This document shows, in pieces, positions 1 through 9,224 of a stretch of 64,000 nt of DNA (its first letter is position 1; every line of letters starts with the position of its first letter). The notes below the pieces were generated by a model. It ran no database searches. It had not been told where the DNA came from and worked only from the letters and a program-made list of their open reading frames with translations. Origin of the DNA: Neobacillus rhizosphaerae (GTDB taxonomy: Bacteria; Bacillota; Bacilli; Bacillales; Cytobacillaceae); assembly GCF_937468385.1 (NCBI RefSeq), contig NZ_CALBWS010000008.1, forward strand, positions 1-64,000, given 5' to 3'. The translations under genes were made by a program, and so were the position numbers.

Positions 1-64
1 GACTTGCATGTATTAGGCACGCCGCCAGCGTTCGTCCTGAGCCAGGATCAAACTCTCCAAGAAA
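1..64 (-). rRNA. rrs: 16S rRNA, 5' end only
   Basis: The complement reads GGAGAGTTTGATCCTGGCTC and continues with the standard start of bacterial 16S rRNA. The mature 5' end is placed at about 64 by analogy with the TTTATCGGAGAG start in B. subtilis. The gene runs off the window start. Confidence 0.97.
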
Positions 65-176
65 GTTGATTAGCTCATAAAAGTTACGTTGGCTTAGTTT
101 CAATTGAAACTAATAATTTTTGTTTGTTGACGTTTTTGTTTGTTTAGTTTTCAAAGAACAAGTTCAAATTAAAGTT
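65..176 (-). promoter_or_regulatory. rrn leader between tRNA-Gly and 16S, with boxA-like site
   Basis: No promoter is evident here, so the 16S gene is probably read through from the tRNA block. The complement of 147-160 contains TGTTCTTTGAAAAC, the boxA-like sequence typical of Bacillus rRNA leaders (antitermination). A perfect 16-bp palindrome AGTTTCAATTGAAACT lies at 96-111 and could be part of the 16S processing stem. Confidence 0.6.
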
Positions 177-250
177 TGGAGCGGGTGATGGGAATCGAAC
201 CCACTACATCAGCTTGGAAGGCTGAGGTTTTACCAGTAAACTACACCCGC
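177..250 (-). tRNA. tRNA-Gly (TCC)
   Basis: Cloverleaf on the complement starting GCGGGTGTAG and ending with encoded CCA. The anticodon loop CTTCCAA gives TCC. Last tRNA before the 16S gene. Confidence 0.96.
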
Positions 251-263
251 ATATTTTTTTGAA

Positions 264-340
264 TGGTCGGGAAGACAGGATTCGAACCTGCGACCCCTTG
301 GTCCCAAACCAAGTGCTCTACCAAGCTGAGCTACTTCCCG
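264..340 (-). tRNA. tRNA-Pro (TGG)
   Basis: Complement starts CGGGAAGTAGCTCAG; anticodon loop TTTGGGA gives TGG; CCA is encoded. Confidence 0.96.
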
Positions 341-346
341 ATAAAA

Positions 347-423
<77 letters not shown>

Positions 424-485
424 ATTTTTTTAAAAACAACTTTTAAATCATATCATGCTCAGTCTGGCATGTCAATAACTTTTTT

Positions 486-571
<86 letters not shown>

Positions 572-633
572 ATAATAATTAGCGACAAAAATAATCATAA
601 CAGATTATCCACTTTAACGCAAGTGGAAATGAT

Positions 634-718
634 TGGTGCGGGTGAAGGGAGTCGAACCCCCACGCCTTGCGGCGCCAGATCCTAAGTCTGGTGCGTCTGC
701 CAATTCCGCCACACCCGC
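634..718 (-). tRNA. tRNA-Leu (TAG)
   Basis: Class II tRNA. Complement starts GCGGGTGTGGCGGAA; anticodon loop CTTAGGA gives TAG; CCA is encoded. Confidence 0.95.
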
Positions 719-748
719 ACATTAATAATTATAAACTCAAAAAAGAAA

Positions 749-823
749 TGGCTGGGCTAGCTGGATTTGAACCAACGCATGTCGCAGTCAAAGTGCGATG
801 CCTTACCGCTTGGCTATAGCCCA
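749..823 (-). tRNA. tRNA-Gln (TTG)
   Basis: Complement starts TGGGCTATAGCCAAG; anticodon loop CTTTGAC gives TTG; CCA is encoded. Confidence 0.96.
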
Positions 824-879
824 ATATATAATAAGAATAAGAAACAGGAAATGAACTCGAAATCATTCCCCGCTCCTGA

Positions 880-951
880 TGACCCCTACGGGATTCGAAC
901 CCGTGTTACCGCCGTGAAAGGGCGGTGTCTTAACCGCTTGACCAAGGGGCC
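880..951 (-). tRNA. tRNA-Glu (TTC)
   Basis: Complement starts GGCCCCTTGGTCAAG; anticodon loop CTTTCAC gives TTC. After the discriminator A the DNA reads TCA, so unlike its eight neighbours this tRNA does not encode CCA and would need the CCA-adding enzyme. Confidence 0.95.
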
Positions 952-960
952 GTTTTTTTA

Positions 961-1051
961 TGGCGGAGAAGGAGGGATTTGAACCCTCGCGCCGGTTACC
1001 CGACCTACACCCTTAGCAGGGGCGCCTCTTCAGCCTCTTGAGTACTTCCCC
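961..1051 (-). tRNA. tRNA-Ser (GCT)
   Basis: Class II tRNA of 91 nt with a long variable arm. The anticodon loop CTGCTAA gives GCT (AGC/AGU codons); CCA is encoded. Confidence 0.95.
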
Positions 1052-1055
1052 GAAA

Positions 1056-1130
1056 TGGCTCCGCAGGTAGGACTCGAACCTACGACCGATCGGTTAACAG
1101 CCGATAGCTCTACCACTGAGCTACTGCGGA
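1056..1130 (-). tRNA. tRNA-Asn (GTT)
   Basis: Complement starts TCCGCAGTAGCTCAG; anticodon loop CTGTTAA gives GTT; CCA is encoded. First tRNA of the block after the promoter. Confidence 0.96.
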
Positions 1131-1172
1131 AAAATTCAATGCAATAAGGTAGTTACCTTATCGACTCTTTAC

Positions 1173-1201
1173 ATTATAAAGACGAAAAAGGCGAAAGTCA
1201 A
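1173..1201 (-). promoter_or_regulatory. stable-RNA promoter of the tRNA block
   Basis: On the complement TTGACT (1196-1201) and TATAAT (1173-1178) are separated by exactly 17 bp, a near-perfect sigma-A promoter 43 bp upstream of tRNA-Asn. A small leader hairpin (ATAAGGT..ACCTTAT) lies at about 1144-1160. It probably drives all nine tRNAs and may read into the 16S gene. Confidence 0.85.
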
Positions 1202-1239
1202 TATCCTTTTTCGATAAAGGTTTCTTCCAATTTATCCTG

Positions 1240-1713
1240 TTATAACAGGATTTCTTCTTTAATTTTCATCAATTTACCTCTACATTTTCCACACACATAT
1301 CTGCTTGTATCAATGCTTCTTTTTCTCTTATATGAAAGCTGACATTTTGCGCACTGATATATTAAGATTTTTTTATGTGTATGTTTCATTTTCATATCAG
1401 GGAGTTGTGTGCAAAAACGCGGTGCCCCTACTTTTTTCAATAATTGTTTAAACTCTTGGTCTCGATGTTGATAACCCTTTCCTTCAAGGTGAAGATGATA
1501 ATGACATAGCTCATGCTTTATAATCCCGATTAATTCTTTCTCACCCAACTGTTCTAAATACTTTTTATTTATTTCAATATTATGCGTGCCAAGAAGGTAT
1601 CTTCCACCCGTTGACCTTAATCTAGGATTAAACAAAGCTTGATGCTTAAACGGTTTTCCAAATGAAGCAACCGATATCTTTTCAACCAATGATTGGAGTT
1701 CTCTCTCTTCCAT
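1240..1713 (-). CDS. SprT-like zinc-dependent protein (YdcK type)
   Basis: SprT-like family protein, predicted cytosolic zinc metalloprotease-like protein; its substrate is unknown to me. Visible: the HExxH-type motif HELCH near residue 67, and in the C-terminal third two CxxC pairs (CAKC, CGKC) forming a zinc ribbon. The reading frame extends to a GTG at 1728, but AAAGTGAGG lies 9 nt before the ATG at 1713, so I start there (157 aa). A perfect 18-bp palindrome at 1234-1251 overlaps the stop and may be a terminator stem, though no T-run follows. Its position between the tRNA block and cmpA/tex matches ydcK in B. subtilis. Confidence 0.88.
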   Translation of the reverse strand: MEERELQSLVEKISVASFGKPFKHQALFNPRLRSTGGRYLLGTHNIEINKKYLEQLGEKELIGIIKHELCHYHLHLEGKGYQHRDQEFKQLLKKVGAPRFCTQLPDMKMKHTHKKILIYQCAKCQLSYKRKRSIDTSRYVCGKCRGKLMKIKEEILL

Positions 1714-1808
1714 TTTAGAGGCCCTCACTTTCTTACCGAACGTGACAACCTATTATAGCATATATTGTATATACCTTTAACGATGATGTATTTCGGGAGG
1801 TTTTACTA

Positions 1809-1922
1809 ATGCCAACTTGGTTGCAAAACCAAATGCAAAGAGCTTTCTATGAGAAGGACCGCTATCAGATCAAGCTATTAAATCAATGCTGGTTTTTTTA
1901 CAGAAAAAAACACTGCTCCTAA
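1809..1922 (+). CDS. cmpA: cortex morphogenetic protein CmpA
   Basis: A 37-residue ORF starting MPTWLQNQMQ and ending NQCWFFYRKKHCS, which I recognise as CmpA. In B. subtilis CmpA is a small sporulation protein that works with ClpXP in degrading SpoIVA of badly assembled spores. It starts with ATG 8 nt after a strong CGGGAGG ribosome-binding site. It is divergent from the sprT-like gene and convergent with tex, as in B. subtilis. Its last codons lie inside the terminator stem at 1904-1935. Expression from a mother-cell sporulation promoter is expected from the family; the AT-rich stretch at 1755-1775 is a candidate but I cannot assign the elements. Confidence 0.9.
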   Translation: MPTWLQNQMQRAFYEKDRYQIKLLNQCWFFYRKKHCS

Positions 1923-1935
1923 ATGCAGTGTTTTC
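1904..1935. terminator. bidirectional terminator between cmpA and tex
   Basis: AACACTGC (1909-1916) pairs with GCAGTGTT (1925-1932). The stem is flanked by A-runs on the left and T-runs on the right, so it can stop transcription from both sides. The cmpA stop codon lies in the loop. Confidence 0.85.
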
Positions 1936-1941
1936 CCTTGT

Positions 1942-4110
1942 CTATGATGGCGCCAGCATAGTCAATGCAACGCGACCTTTTTTCATATCGACTGAATCTA
2001 CCCAAACCGTAACAACATCACCAACAGATACAATATCCAATGGGTGTTTTACAAATCGATTGCTCAGCTTTGAAATATGCACAAGCCCATCCTGTTTTAC
2101 ACCAATATCGACAAATGCACCAAAGTCAACAACATTGCGAACAGTTCCCTGAAGCTCCATACCTGCCTTCAAGTCCTCCAACTTTAGAACATCTTTTTTC
2201 AGAAGAGGACGTGGTAAATCATCGCGCGGATCTCGTTCCGGTCTTACTAAGGCATCAATAATGTCCTTTAAGGTTAATTCACCGATGGCAAGTTCTCCAG
2301 CAACAGATTTTAATTCAAGACCGCTAAGGGCAGCCATCAACTCTTCCGAACCAAGATCATCGGTTGTAAAACCAAGACTTACCAATAGCTTCTTCACTTC
2401 ATCGTAATTTTCCGGATGAATTCCCGTTCGGTCTAGCGGCTGTTTTCCATCTAGGACACGTAAGAAACCAATGGCCTGTTCATAGGTTTTTGCGCCCAGA
2501 CGCGGTACTTTCTTTAATTGAACCCTGCTAGTAAATTTCCCTTCCTCTTCGCGCTTTTTAACAATATTGCTTGCAGCCGTTTTATTTAGCCCAGCAACAT
2601 ACTGCAAAAGTGAGGAGGACGCAGTATTCACATTGACACCGACCCGGTTAACCGCCGTTTCAACGACAAAATGCAAGGATTCAGAAAGCCGCTTCTGGGA
2701 AACATCATGCTGGTACTGGCCGACCCCTACGGATTTCGGGTCTATTTTTACCAATTCAGCTAACGGATCCTGCAAACGGCGGGCAATTGAGACGGCACTT
2801 CTTTCTTCAACATGGAAATTCGGGAACTCTTCCCTTGCCAAATCAGAGGCTGAGTAAACACTGGCACCGGCCTCATTTACGATTAGATAAAAGATTTCAT
2901 CCTTCATTTCTTTTAAAATATCTGCAACAAACTGCTCTGTTTCTCGTGAGGCCGTGCCGTTTCCGATAGCTGCCATTTCTACTTTATATTCACGCAGAAG
3001 GTTTATAAACTTTTCGCGCGCTTCTTTTGTTTTTGAAACTGGTGGGTGCGGGTAGATAACATCGATTTTCAACACCTTACCTGTTTCATCAACGACCGCT
3101 AATTTACAACCTGTTCTGTAAGCAGGGTCGACACCGATGACTACTTTTCCTTTTAACGGCGGCTGAAGCAACAAATTTCTTAGGTTTTCAGAGAATATAT
3201 GTATTGCTTGTTCTTCGGCTTTTTCCGTTAACTCACTGCGAATTTCCCGTTCAATTGAGGGCTGAATTAATCTTTTATAGCTATCCTCAATCGCTTCATT
3301 GACAACAGGTGCTACTGGAGAATGTTCCTTTTGGATCCACTTTTTCGCGAGATAAGACATAATTAAATCGGAATTCATTTTAATTGAAACCCGAAGAATA
3401 TCTTCCTTTTCCCCACGATTTAAGGCAAGGCTTCGATGGGGAACAATTTTGTTTACCGGCTCTTCATACTCATAGTACATTTCGTAAACATTTTTCTCGT
3501 CTTTTTCTGCATCTTTCACTACAGAAACAACAGCACCTGACCTAAATGTTTCTTTACGAATCCATTTGCGGCTATCGGCATCATCCGATACCCATTCAGC
3601 GACGATGTCTTTCGCGCCGGCAATGGCATCTTCTATTGTAGGGACTTCTTTTTCTTCCGATAGAAATTCCCGTGCTTTTTCATCGATGCTTTCTTTAGAG
3701 AATGTCATCAGCCATTTTGCAAACGGTTCTAAACCTCTTTCTTTAGCAATAGTCGCCTTTGTTCGTCTTTTTTGTTTATATGGACGATATAAATCTTCAA
3801 CCTCTTGAAGTTTTTCTGCATTCGTGATGGATTGACTCAGTTCAGCTGTTAATTTTCCTTGTTCTGCAATGATGCGAAGAACCTCTTCTTTTCTTTGTTC
3901 AAGATTCTGGATATACTGCCAGCGGTCCATGATGTTTCGTATCTGCACTTCATCAAGGGCACCCGTCATTTCCTTACGGTACCGAGCAATAAATGGTACG
4001 GTGTTGCCTTCATTCAATAACGAAATAACACTTTTCACCTGTTTATAGGAAATCGCTTGTTCAGCGGCAATTTTACCTAACAGCTGATCATCTTTTACTG
4101 TATCATTCAC
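1942..4110 (-). CDS. tex: transcription accessory protein Tex
   Basis: Tex is a cytosolic nucleic-acid-binding protein implicated in transcription. Domains in order: N-terminal helical Tex domain, a YqgF/RNase H-like fold (VIGVDPAYRTG near residue 330), helix-hairpin-helix repeats (around 490-560) and a C-terminal S1 RNA-binding domain (LQGTVRNVVDFGAFVDIG, around 650-720). An ATG exists at 4125, but GGAGG lies inside that extension, 8 nt before a GTG at 4110, so I favour the GTG start (722 aa). In B. subtilis the rsbR-sigB-rsbX cluster separates ndoA from tex; here only about 190 bp do, with an ndoA terminator between. Confidence 0.95.
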   Translation of the reverse strand: MNDTVKDDQLLGKIAAEQAISYKQVKSVISLLNEGNTVPFIARYRKEMTGALDEVQIRNIMDRWQYIQNLEQRKEEVLRIIAEQGKLTAELSQSITNAEKLQEVEDLYRPYKQKRRTKATIAKERGLEPFAKWLMTFSKESIDEKAREFLSEEKEVPTIEDAIAGAKDIVAEWVSDDADSRKWIRKETFRSGAVVSVVKDAEKDEKNVYEMYYEYEEPVNKIVPHRSLALNRGEKEDILRVSIKMNSDLIMSYLAKKWIQKEHSPVAPVVNEAIEDSYKRLIQPSIEREIRSELTEKAEEQAIHIFSENLRNLLLQPPLKGKVVIGVDPAYRTGCKLAVVDETGKVLKIDVIYPHPPVSKTKEAREKFINLLREYKVEMAAIGNGTASRETEQFVADILKEMKDEIFYLIVNEAGASVYSASDLAREEFPNFHVEERSAVSIARRLQDPLAELVKIDPKSVGVGQYQHDVSQKRLSESLHFVVETAVNRVGVNVNTASSSLLQYVAGLNKTAASNIVKKREEEGKFTSRVQLKKVPRLGAKTYEQAIGFLRVLDGKQPLDRTGIHPENYDEVKKLLVSLGFTTDDLGSEELMAALSGLELKSVAGELAIGELTLKDIIDALVRPERDPRDDLPRPLLKKDVLKLEDLKAGMELQGTVRNVVDFGAFVDIGVKQDGLVHISKLSNRFVKHPLDIVSVGDVVTVWVDSVDMKKGRVALTMLAPS

Positions 4111-4166
4111 AAAACAATCCTCCATTCCGATAATATTCTTATTGTATCAAAATAGCCTCGTCGTTT

Positions 4167-4201
4167 CATTAAACGAACCAGCTCCGCCCCTTTTCCACAC
4201 A
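4167..4201 (-). repeat. fragment of dispersed repeat family B
   Basis: The complement reads GTGTGGAAAAGGGGCGGAGC, identical to the left edge of the family B copies at 6463-6634 and 49523-49697; only about 35 bp remain. It lies exactly where sigB/rsb genes would be expected. Confidence 0.6.
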
Positions 4202-4263
4202 AAAGAAAAGCAAGCTGCAATAGCTTGCCTTTAAGCAGAATTATTAAGGTCAGGATATGTACG

Positions 4264-4296
4264 AAAAAACGCTCTTTCTAAAAAGAGCGTGTTTTA
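4264..4296 (-). terminator. ndoA: terminator downstream of ndoA
   Basis: AACGCTCTTT and AAAGAGCGT form a stem with a 4-nt loop, followed on the minus strand by a T-run. A second small stem-loop (AAGCAAGC..GCTTGC) lies at 4209-4231. Confidence 0.8.
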
Positions 4297-4298
4297 AA

Positions 4299-4649
4299 CT
4301 AAAATTCGATGAGACCTAGGCTTACCTGCAAGGCTTCATCCACTTTCTCCATCATTTCATCATCGAGATGGGTAATTTTATCGGTTAACCGCTGCTTATC
4401 AATTGTACGAATTTGCTCTAACAGAATGACTGAATCTCGTTCAAATCCGTAGCGCTTCGCATCAATTTCTACATGAGTAGGAAGCTTCGCTTTTTGAATT
4501 TGAGCTGTAATCGCTGCAACAATCACTGTGGGACTAAACCGATTCCCGATGTCATTTTGGATGACAAGTACAGGACGGACGCCGCCTTGTTCAGAACCAA
4601 CAACTGGGGATAGGTCCGCGAAATAAACGTCACCACGCTTGACAATCAA
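4299..4649 (-). CDS. ndoA: EndoA toxin, MazF-family mRNA interferase
   Basis: Endoribonuclease toxin that cuts single-stranded mRNA and is held inactive by NdoAI. The sequence ([20 protein letters not shown], then [12 protein letters not shown]) is nearly identical to B. subtilis NdoA. I use the TTG at 4649, which gives the family's 116 aa with GGGGGAT just upstream; an ATG at 4664 would overlap the antitoxin gene by 11 bp. With the TTG start the two genes are 4 bp apart. A terminator follows, whereas in B. subtilis the rsb-sigB operon comes next. Confidence 0.97.
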   Translation of the reverse strand: MIVKRGDVYFADLSPVVGSEQGGVRPVLVIQNDIGNRFSPTVIVAAITAQIQKAKLPTHVEIDAKRYGFERDSVILLEQIRTIDKQRLTDKITHLDDEMMEKVDEALQVSLGLIEF

Positions 4650-4653
4650 AAGA

Positions 4654-4935
4654 TTATCCCCCACTTACAAGACGTTCAACTGTGTGTTCTGCCTCATATT
4701 CTGCTTGAAAGGCTTCAGATGCAATCCCAAGATTAATCTTTGCCATTTCCATGTATCCACGTCTCATGGACTCGCGAATTTGTCTCTTTTTTCGTTCGCG
4801 CAAATACATTTTTGTTGCCTGATAGATAAACTCACTGCGGTTTACATTTTCTTGCTTAGCAAAACCATCTAATTCAGTTAAAAGATGTTGCGGTAACTTC
4901 ACTAAGATTTCCGTAGTTGCGCCGATTTCAGACAC
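4654..4935 (-). CDS. ndoAI: EndoAI antitoxin, ribbon-helix-helix protein
   Basis: Antitoxin partner of NdoA. The N-terminal ribbon-helix-helix (about residues 8-48) would bind DNA and dimerise. The C-terminal part ending TVERLVSGG, identical to the B. subtilis protein, binds the toxin. GGAGG is only 3 nt from the ATG at 4941 but 9 nt from the GTG at 4935, giving the start MSEIG, close to B. subtilis MSES. The 263 bp between it and alr are AT-rich and leave room for its own promoter. Confidence 0.95.
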   Translation of the reverse strand: MSEIGATTEILVKLPQHLLTELDGFAKQENVNRSEFIYQATKMYLRERKKRQIRESMRRGYMEMAKINLGIASEAFQAEYEAEHTVERLVSGG

Positions 4936-5151
4936 AAACATACACCTCCACCATCACTACACACCATTTTTTCGCTAATCAGAATTTATTTCCTAAATTC
5001 TGAACGCATAATTCAACTAAACCTTTGTCTTCGCCAATCGGCGAGTTTTCTTTATCTATACCATATTTTATAATAACACTAAACACACTTAATGCATAGA
5101 CTAAATATAATTCTACTGTATTATAAGCCAATAAAAGCTGCTTTTATGCAC

Positions 5152-5190
5152 AAAATCATCGCAATATCATAAATATGTGCGATTTTTTAA
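5152..5190. terminator. possible terminator downstream of alr
   Basis: ATCGC(N16)GCGAT with adjacent A/T runs lies just after the alr stop. The T-run is longer in the plus direction than in the direction of alr, so its role is uncertain. Confidence 0.35.
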
Positions 5191-5198
5191 AAATACGC

Positions 5199-6365
5199 CT
5201 ATTTATCGTTAAGAAGATAATTTTTTAAATCGACAATTTCTCCACCTTTTTTGTAAAGACGCGGAACACGATTCGCAATGATACATGGTACCTCATAGTT
5301 AATCGTATCAAGTTTTTCAGCAATTTCATTAACTGAAATGAATTGTTCCGTCTGCCCGCCAATGAGTGTCACCGTAGTTCCAACCGGAACATCGTATGGG
5401 AGTAGAATCATACATTGGTCCATGCAAATTCTGCCGACAATTGGCGAACGTTTGCCATCCACTAACACTTCTTGCCCCTGCAATCTACGAATCCAGCCGT
5501 CTGCATAACCAATTGGAATAGTGCCGATCCACTCTTCTCCCGTACTTTCATAGGTTGCCCCGTAGCTAACCTTTTCTCCCTTTTGCAGTTTTTTCACATG
5601 GACAAGCCGTGATTTAAGTGAAAATGCCTCTCTTAGCGGGAAAGGAATTTCCTTTTCCATTTCAAGTGACGGCGTTAACCCATACATGGCAATGCCAAGC
5701 CGGACTGTGTTAAAATAGGCCTTTGGAAAACGGATGGCCGCTGCACTATTGCTGGAATGAATATACTTTGGTCGTTCCGACAATGCACTGACTATGTTTT
5801 CAAATCGAGCTAGCTGTTCCTCAAAATAAGTTGTATCTAATTCATCAGCTGTTGCAAAATGCGTATAAATCCCTTCAAGATGGAAGCGTTCATCTTCAGC
5901 CGCGATCCTCTCGATTGCTCTTAATTCATCTGTGCTTCGAACTCCGATTCTCCCCATCCCTGTATCTACTTTAATATGAATAAGCAGTCTTTCATTTGTT
6001 TGAATATGCTTTTTCGCCTCTTGCAGCCATTCCTCTTGAAAAATAGTAAGGGTGATCTTATATTTTACCGCAACGTGTGCATCTGTTGGACGCGTTGCTC
6101 CTAAAACAAGAATCGGTGCGCTAATTCCTTTATTTCTCAGGGCCATCGCTTCATCCATAAAGGCTACTGCTAAATAAACTGCCCCTGCTGTAAGTGCGGT
6201 TTCTGCTACCTGAACATCCCCGTGACCGTAAGCATTTGCTTTGACAACCGCAATAACGCCAACATTCTGAGGCAGATGCTTTTTTACAAGGGCAACATTC
6301 TCAGAGATGCAATCTAAATCCACTTCTGCCCATGTATCTCGATAGAAATATCCCTGCTCTTCCAT
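5199..6365 (-). CDS. alr: alanine racemase
   Basis: PLP-dependent, cytosolic; interconverts L- and D-alanine, supplying D-Ala for the Ddl ligases in this window. The PLP-lysine motif [11 protein letters not shown] is near residue 42 and the catalytic tyrosine motif VSYGATY near residue 265. The length (388 aa) is normal. ATG at 6365 follows AGGAAG with 7-nt spacing. It follows the sporulation lipoprotein gene in the B. subtilis order (acpS, ydcC, alr, ndoAI), but a family B repeat occupies the gap between them here. Confidence 0.97.
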   Translation of the reverse strand: MEEQGYFYRDTWAEVDLDCISENVALVKKHLPQNVGVIAVVKANAYGHGDVQVAETALTAGAVYLAVAFMDEAMALRNKGISAPILVLGATRPTDAHVAVKYKITLTIFQEEWLQEAKKHIQTNERLLIHIKVDTGMGRIGVRSTDELRAIERIAAEDERFHLEGIYTHFATADELDTTYFEEQLARFENIVSALSERPKYIHSSNSAAAIRFPKAYFNTVRLGIAMYGLTPSLEMEKEIPFPLREAFSLKSRLVHVKKLQKGEKVSYGATYESTGEEWIGTIPIGYADGWIRRLQGQEVLVDGKRSPIVGRICMDQCMILLPYDVPVGTTVTLIGGQTEQFISVNEIAEKLDTINYEVPCIIANRVPRLYKKGGEIVDLKNYLLNDK

Positions 6366-6462
6366 ATTTACACTTCCTAATATTAATTAAAACATTATCC
6401 CATTTTACCACAAAAAAGCGCAAACTGCCTTTCGATATAATTTCATAAAAAACTATCATGAG

Positions 6463-6634
6463 CCTCAACTCCCAACCCTACCATGGAAATAAATTTAGAG
6501 AACAAGCCGTAGTCACCTAATAAAGGCGGTGAGAGCAGAGCTAGGCTTCACATCTTTCGTCTAGTGAAATGGGTATTTCACTTTAACTGGTTAAAGTGAT
6601 TCATTTTTGCGGCGCTCCGCCCCTTTTCCACAGA
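6463..6634 (-). repeat. dispersed repeat family B, copy 1
   Basis: On the complement it begins GTGGAAAAGGGGCGGAGCGC and contains an ACCGCCTTTATTAG block, and aligns by eye with 49523-49697 and more loosely with 17357-17491. It fills the gap between the lipoprotein gene and alr, and includes an internal stem CACTTTAACCAGTTAAAGTG. Confidence 0.75.
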
Positions 6635-6674
6635 AAAACAGACCCTAATAAAAGAATCTGCAAAATGAATCATG

Positions 6675-7688
6675 TTATTTAACCGCTTCGCCTTGAACCG
6701 ATTTTGCTACCTCAATCAGTTCATTCTTGGTAAGGTTCTTCGAGGCAATCATGTAATCTATTCCGTCATGAGACCAAGAAATTGAATGGTCAGAAACGGC
6801 TCCAATCGTCATACCTAAGTCAACGATATCCCCCTCCACATAGGTTGGAGTGGAAGATGCTACTTTCACCGTTACCTTCTCCTGAACAAGTGTATATGAT
6901 TTTTTACCGTCATAGGTAAGGACAACCCTCTTCCCATCTTCAATCTTGACTTCTTTTTCTCCGATAAACTTCGTTCCTTTAAGTTCAAACGTCGGATACT
7001 TAACGGTAAAGGCACTATCCTTACCATTCGCCATGGCAGGTAGCCCAAGCTGGGCACGCGTCATGTTCTTCTTCATATCGAAATCGTCCTTGTCAAAGTT
7101 CGTATTAAATTTTACCTTTGAAAATTCGACAGTTACAAGAGCATTCCGGTCGGGATCCATTACCTTTACAACGGCAGGTGATAAGTCACTTTTATTCAAT
7201 TTAATTTCTTGGAATGGAAGCATGCTATTATTTTGATAACGGGTTTTTGTTTCAAAGATATAATAGTCTTTCGTGGTAGAGAATTTGGCACTTTTATCCA
7301 TGACGATATCCTTTATTAGTGATTCATACAAATACGCCTGACTGCTGTTTTGCGGCCAATCGCTTTGGAAACGGAAGCTCTTATTTAGTGCAGGAGTTAG
7401 GACAAATACCCCTTGGTTATTTCGTAAAATCATTTGACTTTGGTCTTTTTCAGCATTTTTCAAATTCACCCGATAGAAGGTAGGATCTTTGTGCCAAATT
7501 TCCACGTTATAAATCTGTGAATCTGAGCCCATTTTCAACGTCATTTTTGCTTTCACCTTGTAACTGGTTAAGTCCCCCTGTTTACTCTTTAACTCCTTTA
7601 CCACATCATCTTGTGATTTAGAGCCACAGGCTGCGAGTAGTAAGATGACACTCAGTGTTGTCATAAGCAGCAACAACTTTTTCCTCAT
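6675..7688 (-). CDS. LolA-like sporulation lipoprotein (YdcC type)
   Basis: Membrane-anchored lipoprotein with an outer-membrane-lipoprotein-sorting (LolA-like) fold, corresponding by position and type to B. subtilis YdcC, a sporulation-associated protein of unknown biochemical role. A lipoprotein signal MRKKLLLLMTTLSV..LLAAC with lipobox Cys near residue 21 is followed by about 315 extracytoplasmic residues. The ATG at 7688 is preceded by GAAGGGGTTGAAGGA; the upstream ATG at 7712 has no clear binding site. Function is inferred from family and synteny only. Confidence 0.85.
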   Translation of the reverse strand: MRKKLLLLMTTLSVILLLAACGSKSQDDVVKELKSKQGDLTSYKVKAKMTLKMGSDSQIYNVEIWHKDPTFYRVNLKNAEKDQSQMILRNNQGVFVLTPALNKSFRFQSDWPQNSSQAYLYESLIKDIVMDKSAKFSTTKDYYIFETKTRYQNNSMLPFQEIKLNKSDLSPAVVKVMDPDRNALVTVEFSKVKFNTNFDKDDFDMKKNMTRAQLGLPAMANGKDSAFTVKYPTFELKGTKFIGEKEVKIEDGKRVVLTYDGKKSYTLVQEKVTVKVASSTPTYVEGDIVDLGMTIGAVSDHSISWSHDGIDYMIASKNLTKNELIEVAKSVQGEAVK

Positions 7689-7850
7689 TCCTTCAACCCC
7701 TTCTTGTCTCATTTCATATGATTATAAGAAGAGAAAGGTAGTGAAGGATTATAGCTGACCTTGTCTCTCCTATTTCCCTATGAATATATGAGACAACCTA
7801 GGGGAATATGCTTATGAGGTTGCCATGCTCTTTATATTTATTAAAAAATG

Positions 7851-8198
7851 TTATTCCTCAATGACCACCTGTGCAACAGCATAGTCTCTGCTATGGGAGA
7901 TTGACAAATGGGCTGGAACATCTGGTTTTGCAAAAAACGGTTTCCCGGAATCGTCCGTTCCAATTTCAATATCTAAAAATGACAGTTCTTTCCCGATACC
8001 TGTCCCAGCCGCTTTTGAGAAAGCTTCTTTTGCTGCAAATCTTCCTGCTAAAAATTCAACTTTCCTGTGCTCCGATAACTCTTCAAACTTCCCTTTTTCA
8101 TTACTAGTTAACACACGATCAACAAATTTTCTTTGTCTGTTGATGATTTCCTGCACCCTGGAAAGTTCTATAATATCAATCCCAATCCCTTTTATCAT
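7851..8198 (-). CDS. acpS: holo-[acyl-carrier-protein] synthase
   Basis: Transfers 4'-phosphopantetheine from CoA to the serine of apo-ACP, enabling fatty acid synthesis. The magnesium-binding GIGIDIIEL motif with Asp near residue 8 and the [10 protein letters not shown] motif with the second acidic ligand are intact; 115 aa is a normal length. ATG at 8198 follows AGAAGGAAG. First gene of the acpS-ydcC-alr-ndoAI-ndoA series, divergent from the rhomboid gene. Confidence 0.96.
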   Translation of the reverse strand: MIKGIGIDIIELSRVQEIINRQRKFVDRVLTSNEKGKFEELSEHRKVEFLAGRFAAKEAFSKAAGTGIGKELSFLDIEIGTDDSGKPFFAKPDVPAHLSISHSRDYAVAQVVIEE

Positions 8199-8288
8199 AA
8201 TGCATCTTCCTTCTAATTAAATTTCTGTTAGCATATTAGTGTACAAGATAGAAATTAAGTCTATGATGTTAATGAAAGGAGGTTTATC

Positions 8289-9017
8289 ATGTTTACCAGA
8301 ACCGAAAGCTTTCGCGAGTTTATTCGCTTTTATCCAGTTGTTTCTACTATTATTACCATTCATTTAGCCTTATACTTATTAACCGTTTTACCAATCTTCC
8401 CAAACTATTGGTTCTTTGAAACCCTTTCAGGGGTAAACCTTTATATTATGGAAGGGGAATATTGGCGGTTGATTACACCGATCTTTATGCATAGCGGCTT
8501 TACTCATATGCTGTTTAATAGTTTTTCACTTGTGTTATTTGGTCCCGCGCTTGAGCGAATACTTGGCGGTGGCAGGTTTCTATTCGTTTATCTTCTTTCC
8601 GGACTGATCGCCAATGTGGCCACGCTTCTGCTTGAGCCATTAACCTATACCCACGTTGGCTCAAGCGGTGCCATATTTGGACTGTTTGGCTATTATATTG
8701 CCATCATCATGTTTCGAAAACATTGGCTATCCAAGCAAAACTCACAAATTATTCTTACCCTTTGTGTCATCAGTTTGATTATGACCTTTTTACAGCCCAA
8801 TATAAATATTACTGCCCATCTGTTCGGATTATTTGGCGGTTTTTTACTTGGGGCGATTCCTTATTTTAATAAAAGGGACTTTTCTGATTCCATCAAAAGC
8901 ACGGCAAACTGGGCCGGAAACAAGAGGAAGGCCATTTCCTTCCAATCCCCTTTGAAAGTTCTGATTTGGGCAGCGATAATCATCATCGCCATCCTAGGAT
9001 TTTTAACTCAAAAATAA
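8289..9017 (+). CDS. rhomboid family intramembrane serine protease (YdcA type)
   Basis: Integral membrane protease that cuts transmembrane substrates. The catalytic GxSG motif (GSSG, Ser near 126) and catalytic His near 177 (ITAHLFG) are present, as is the HxxxN motif (HMLFN) near 73-77. Six or more hydrophobic segments in 242 aa fit the bacterial rhomboid core. Strong AAAGGAGG before ATG 8289. Divergent from acpS, as ydcA is in B. subtilis; the ydbS/ydbT genes next door in B. subtilis are at 57.5-59.5 kb here. Confidence 0.93.
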   Translation: MFTRTESFREFIRFYPVVSTIITIHLALYLLTVLPIFPNYWFFETLSGVNLYIMEGEYWRLITPIFMHSGFTHMLFNSFSLVLFGPALERILGGGRFLFVYLLSGLIANVATLLLEPLTYTHVGSSGAIFGLFGYYIAIIMFRKHWLSKQNSQIILTLCVISLIMTFLQPNINITAHLFGLFGGFLLGAIPYFNKRDFSDSIKSTANWAGNKRKAISFQSPLKVLIWAAIIIIAILGFLTQK

Positions 9018-9224
9018 GATAAGGGCAACAATGACGATTGGGACGGCAAAATACCGCTTTTTTGCGGTTGGGAAACCATGCCTTCCCTCCTTATTCTTAG
9101 CCTTCCAATATGTTTAGTATACAAATAGTTCGAACAAAAGTACCACTCCCAATTTATTTATTCCAATCGATTAACGGTCAAGAAATCATTGCCTGAGGAT
9201 GATGAAGATTAATGAGAGAAATCA

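Noticed and set aside
767-982. Plus-strand frame across tRNA-Gln and tRNA-Glu
   Set aside because: It is antisense to two clear tRNA genes.
2567-2857. Plus-strand frames antisense to tex (also in cshA, argS, murF and ileS)
   Set aside because: They are shadows of strongly coding genes, without start signals or recognisable proteins.
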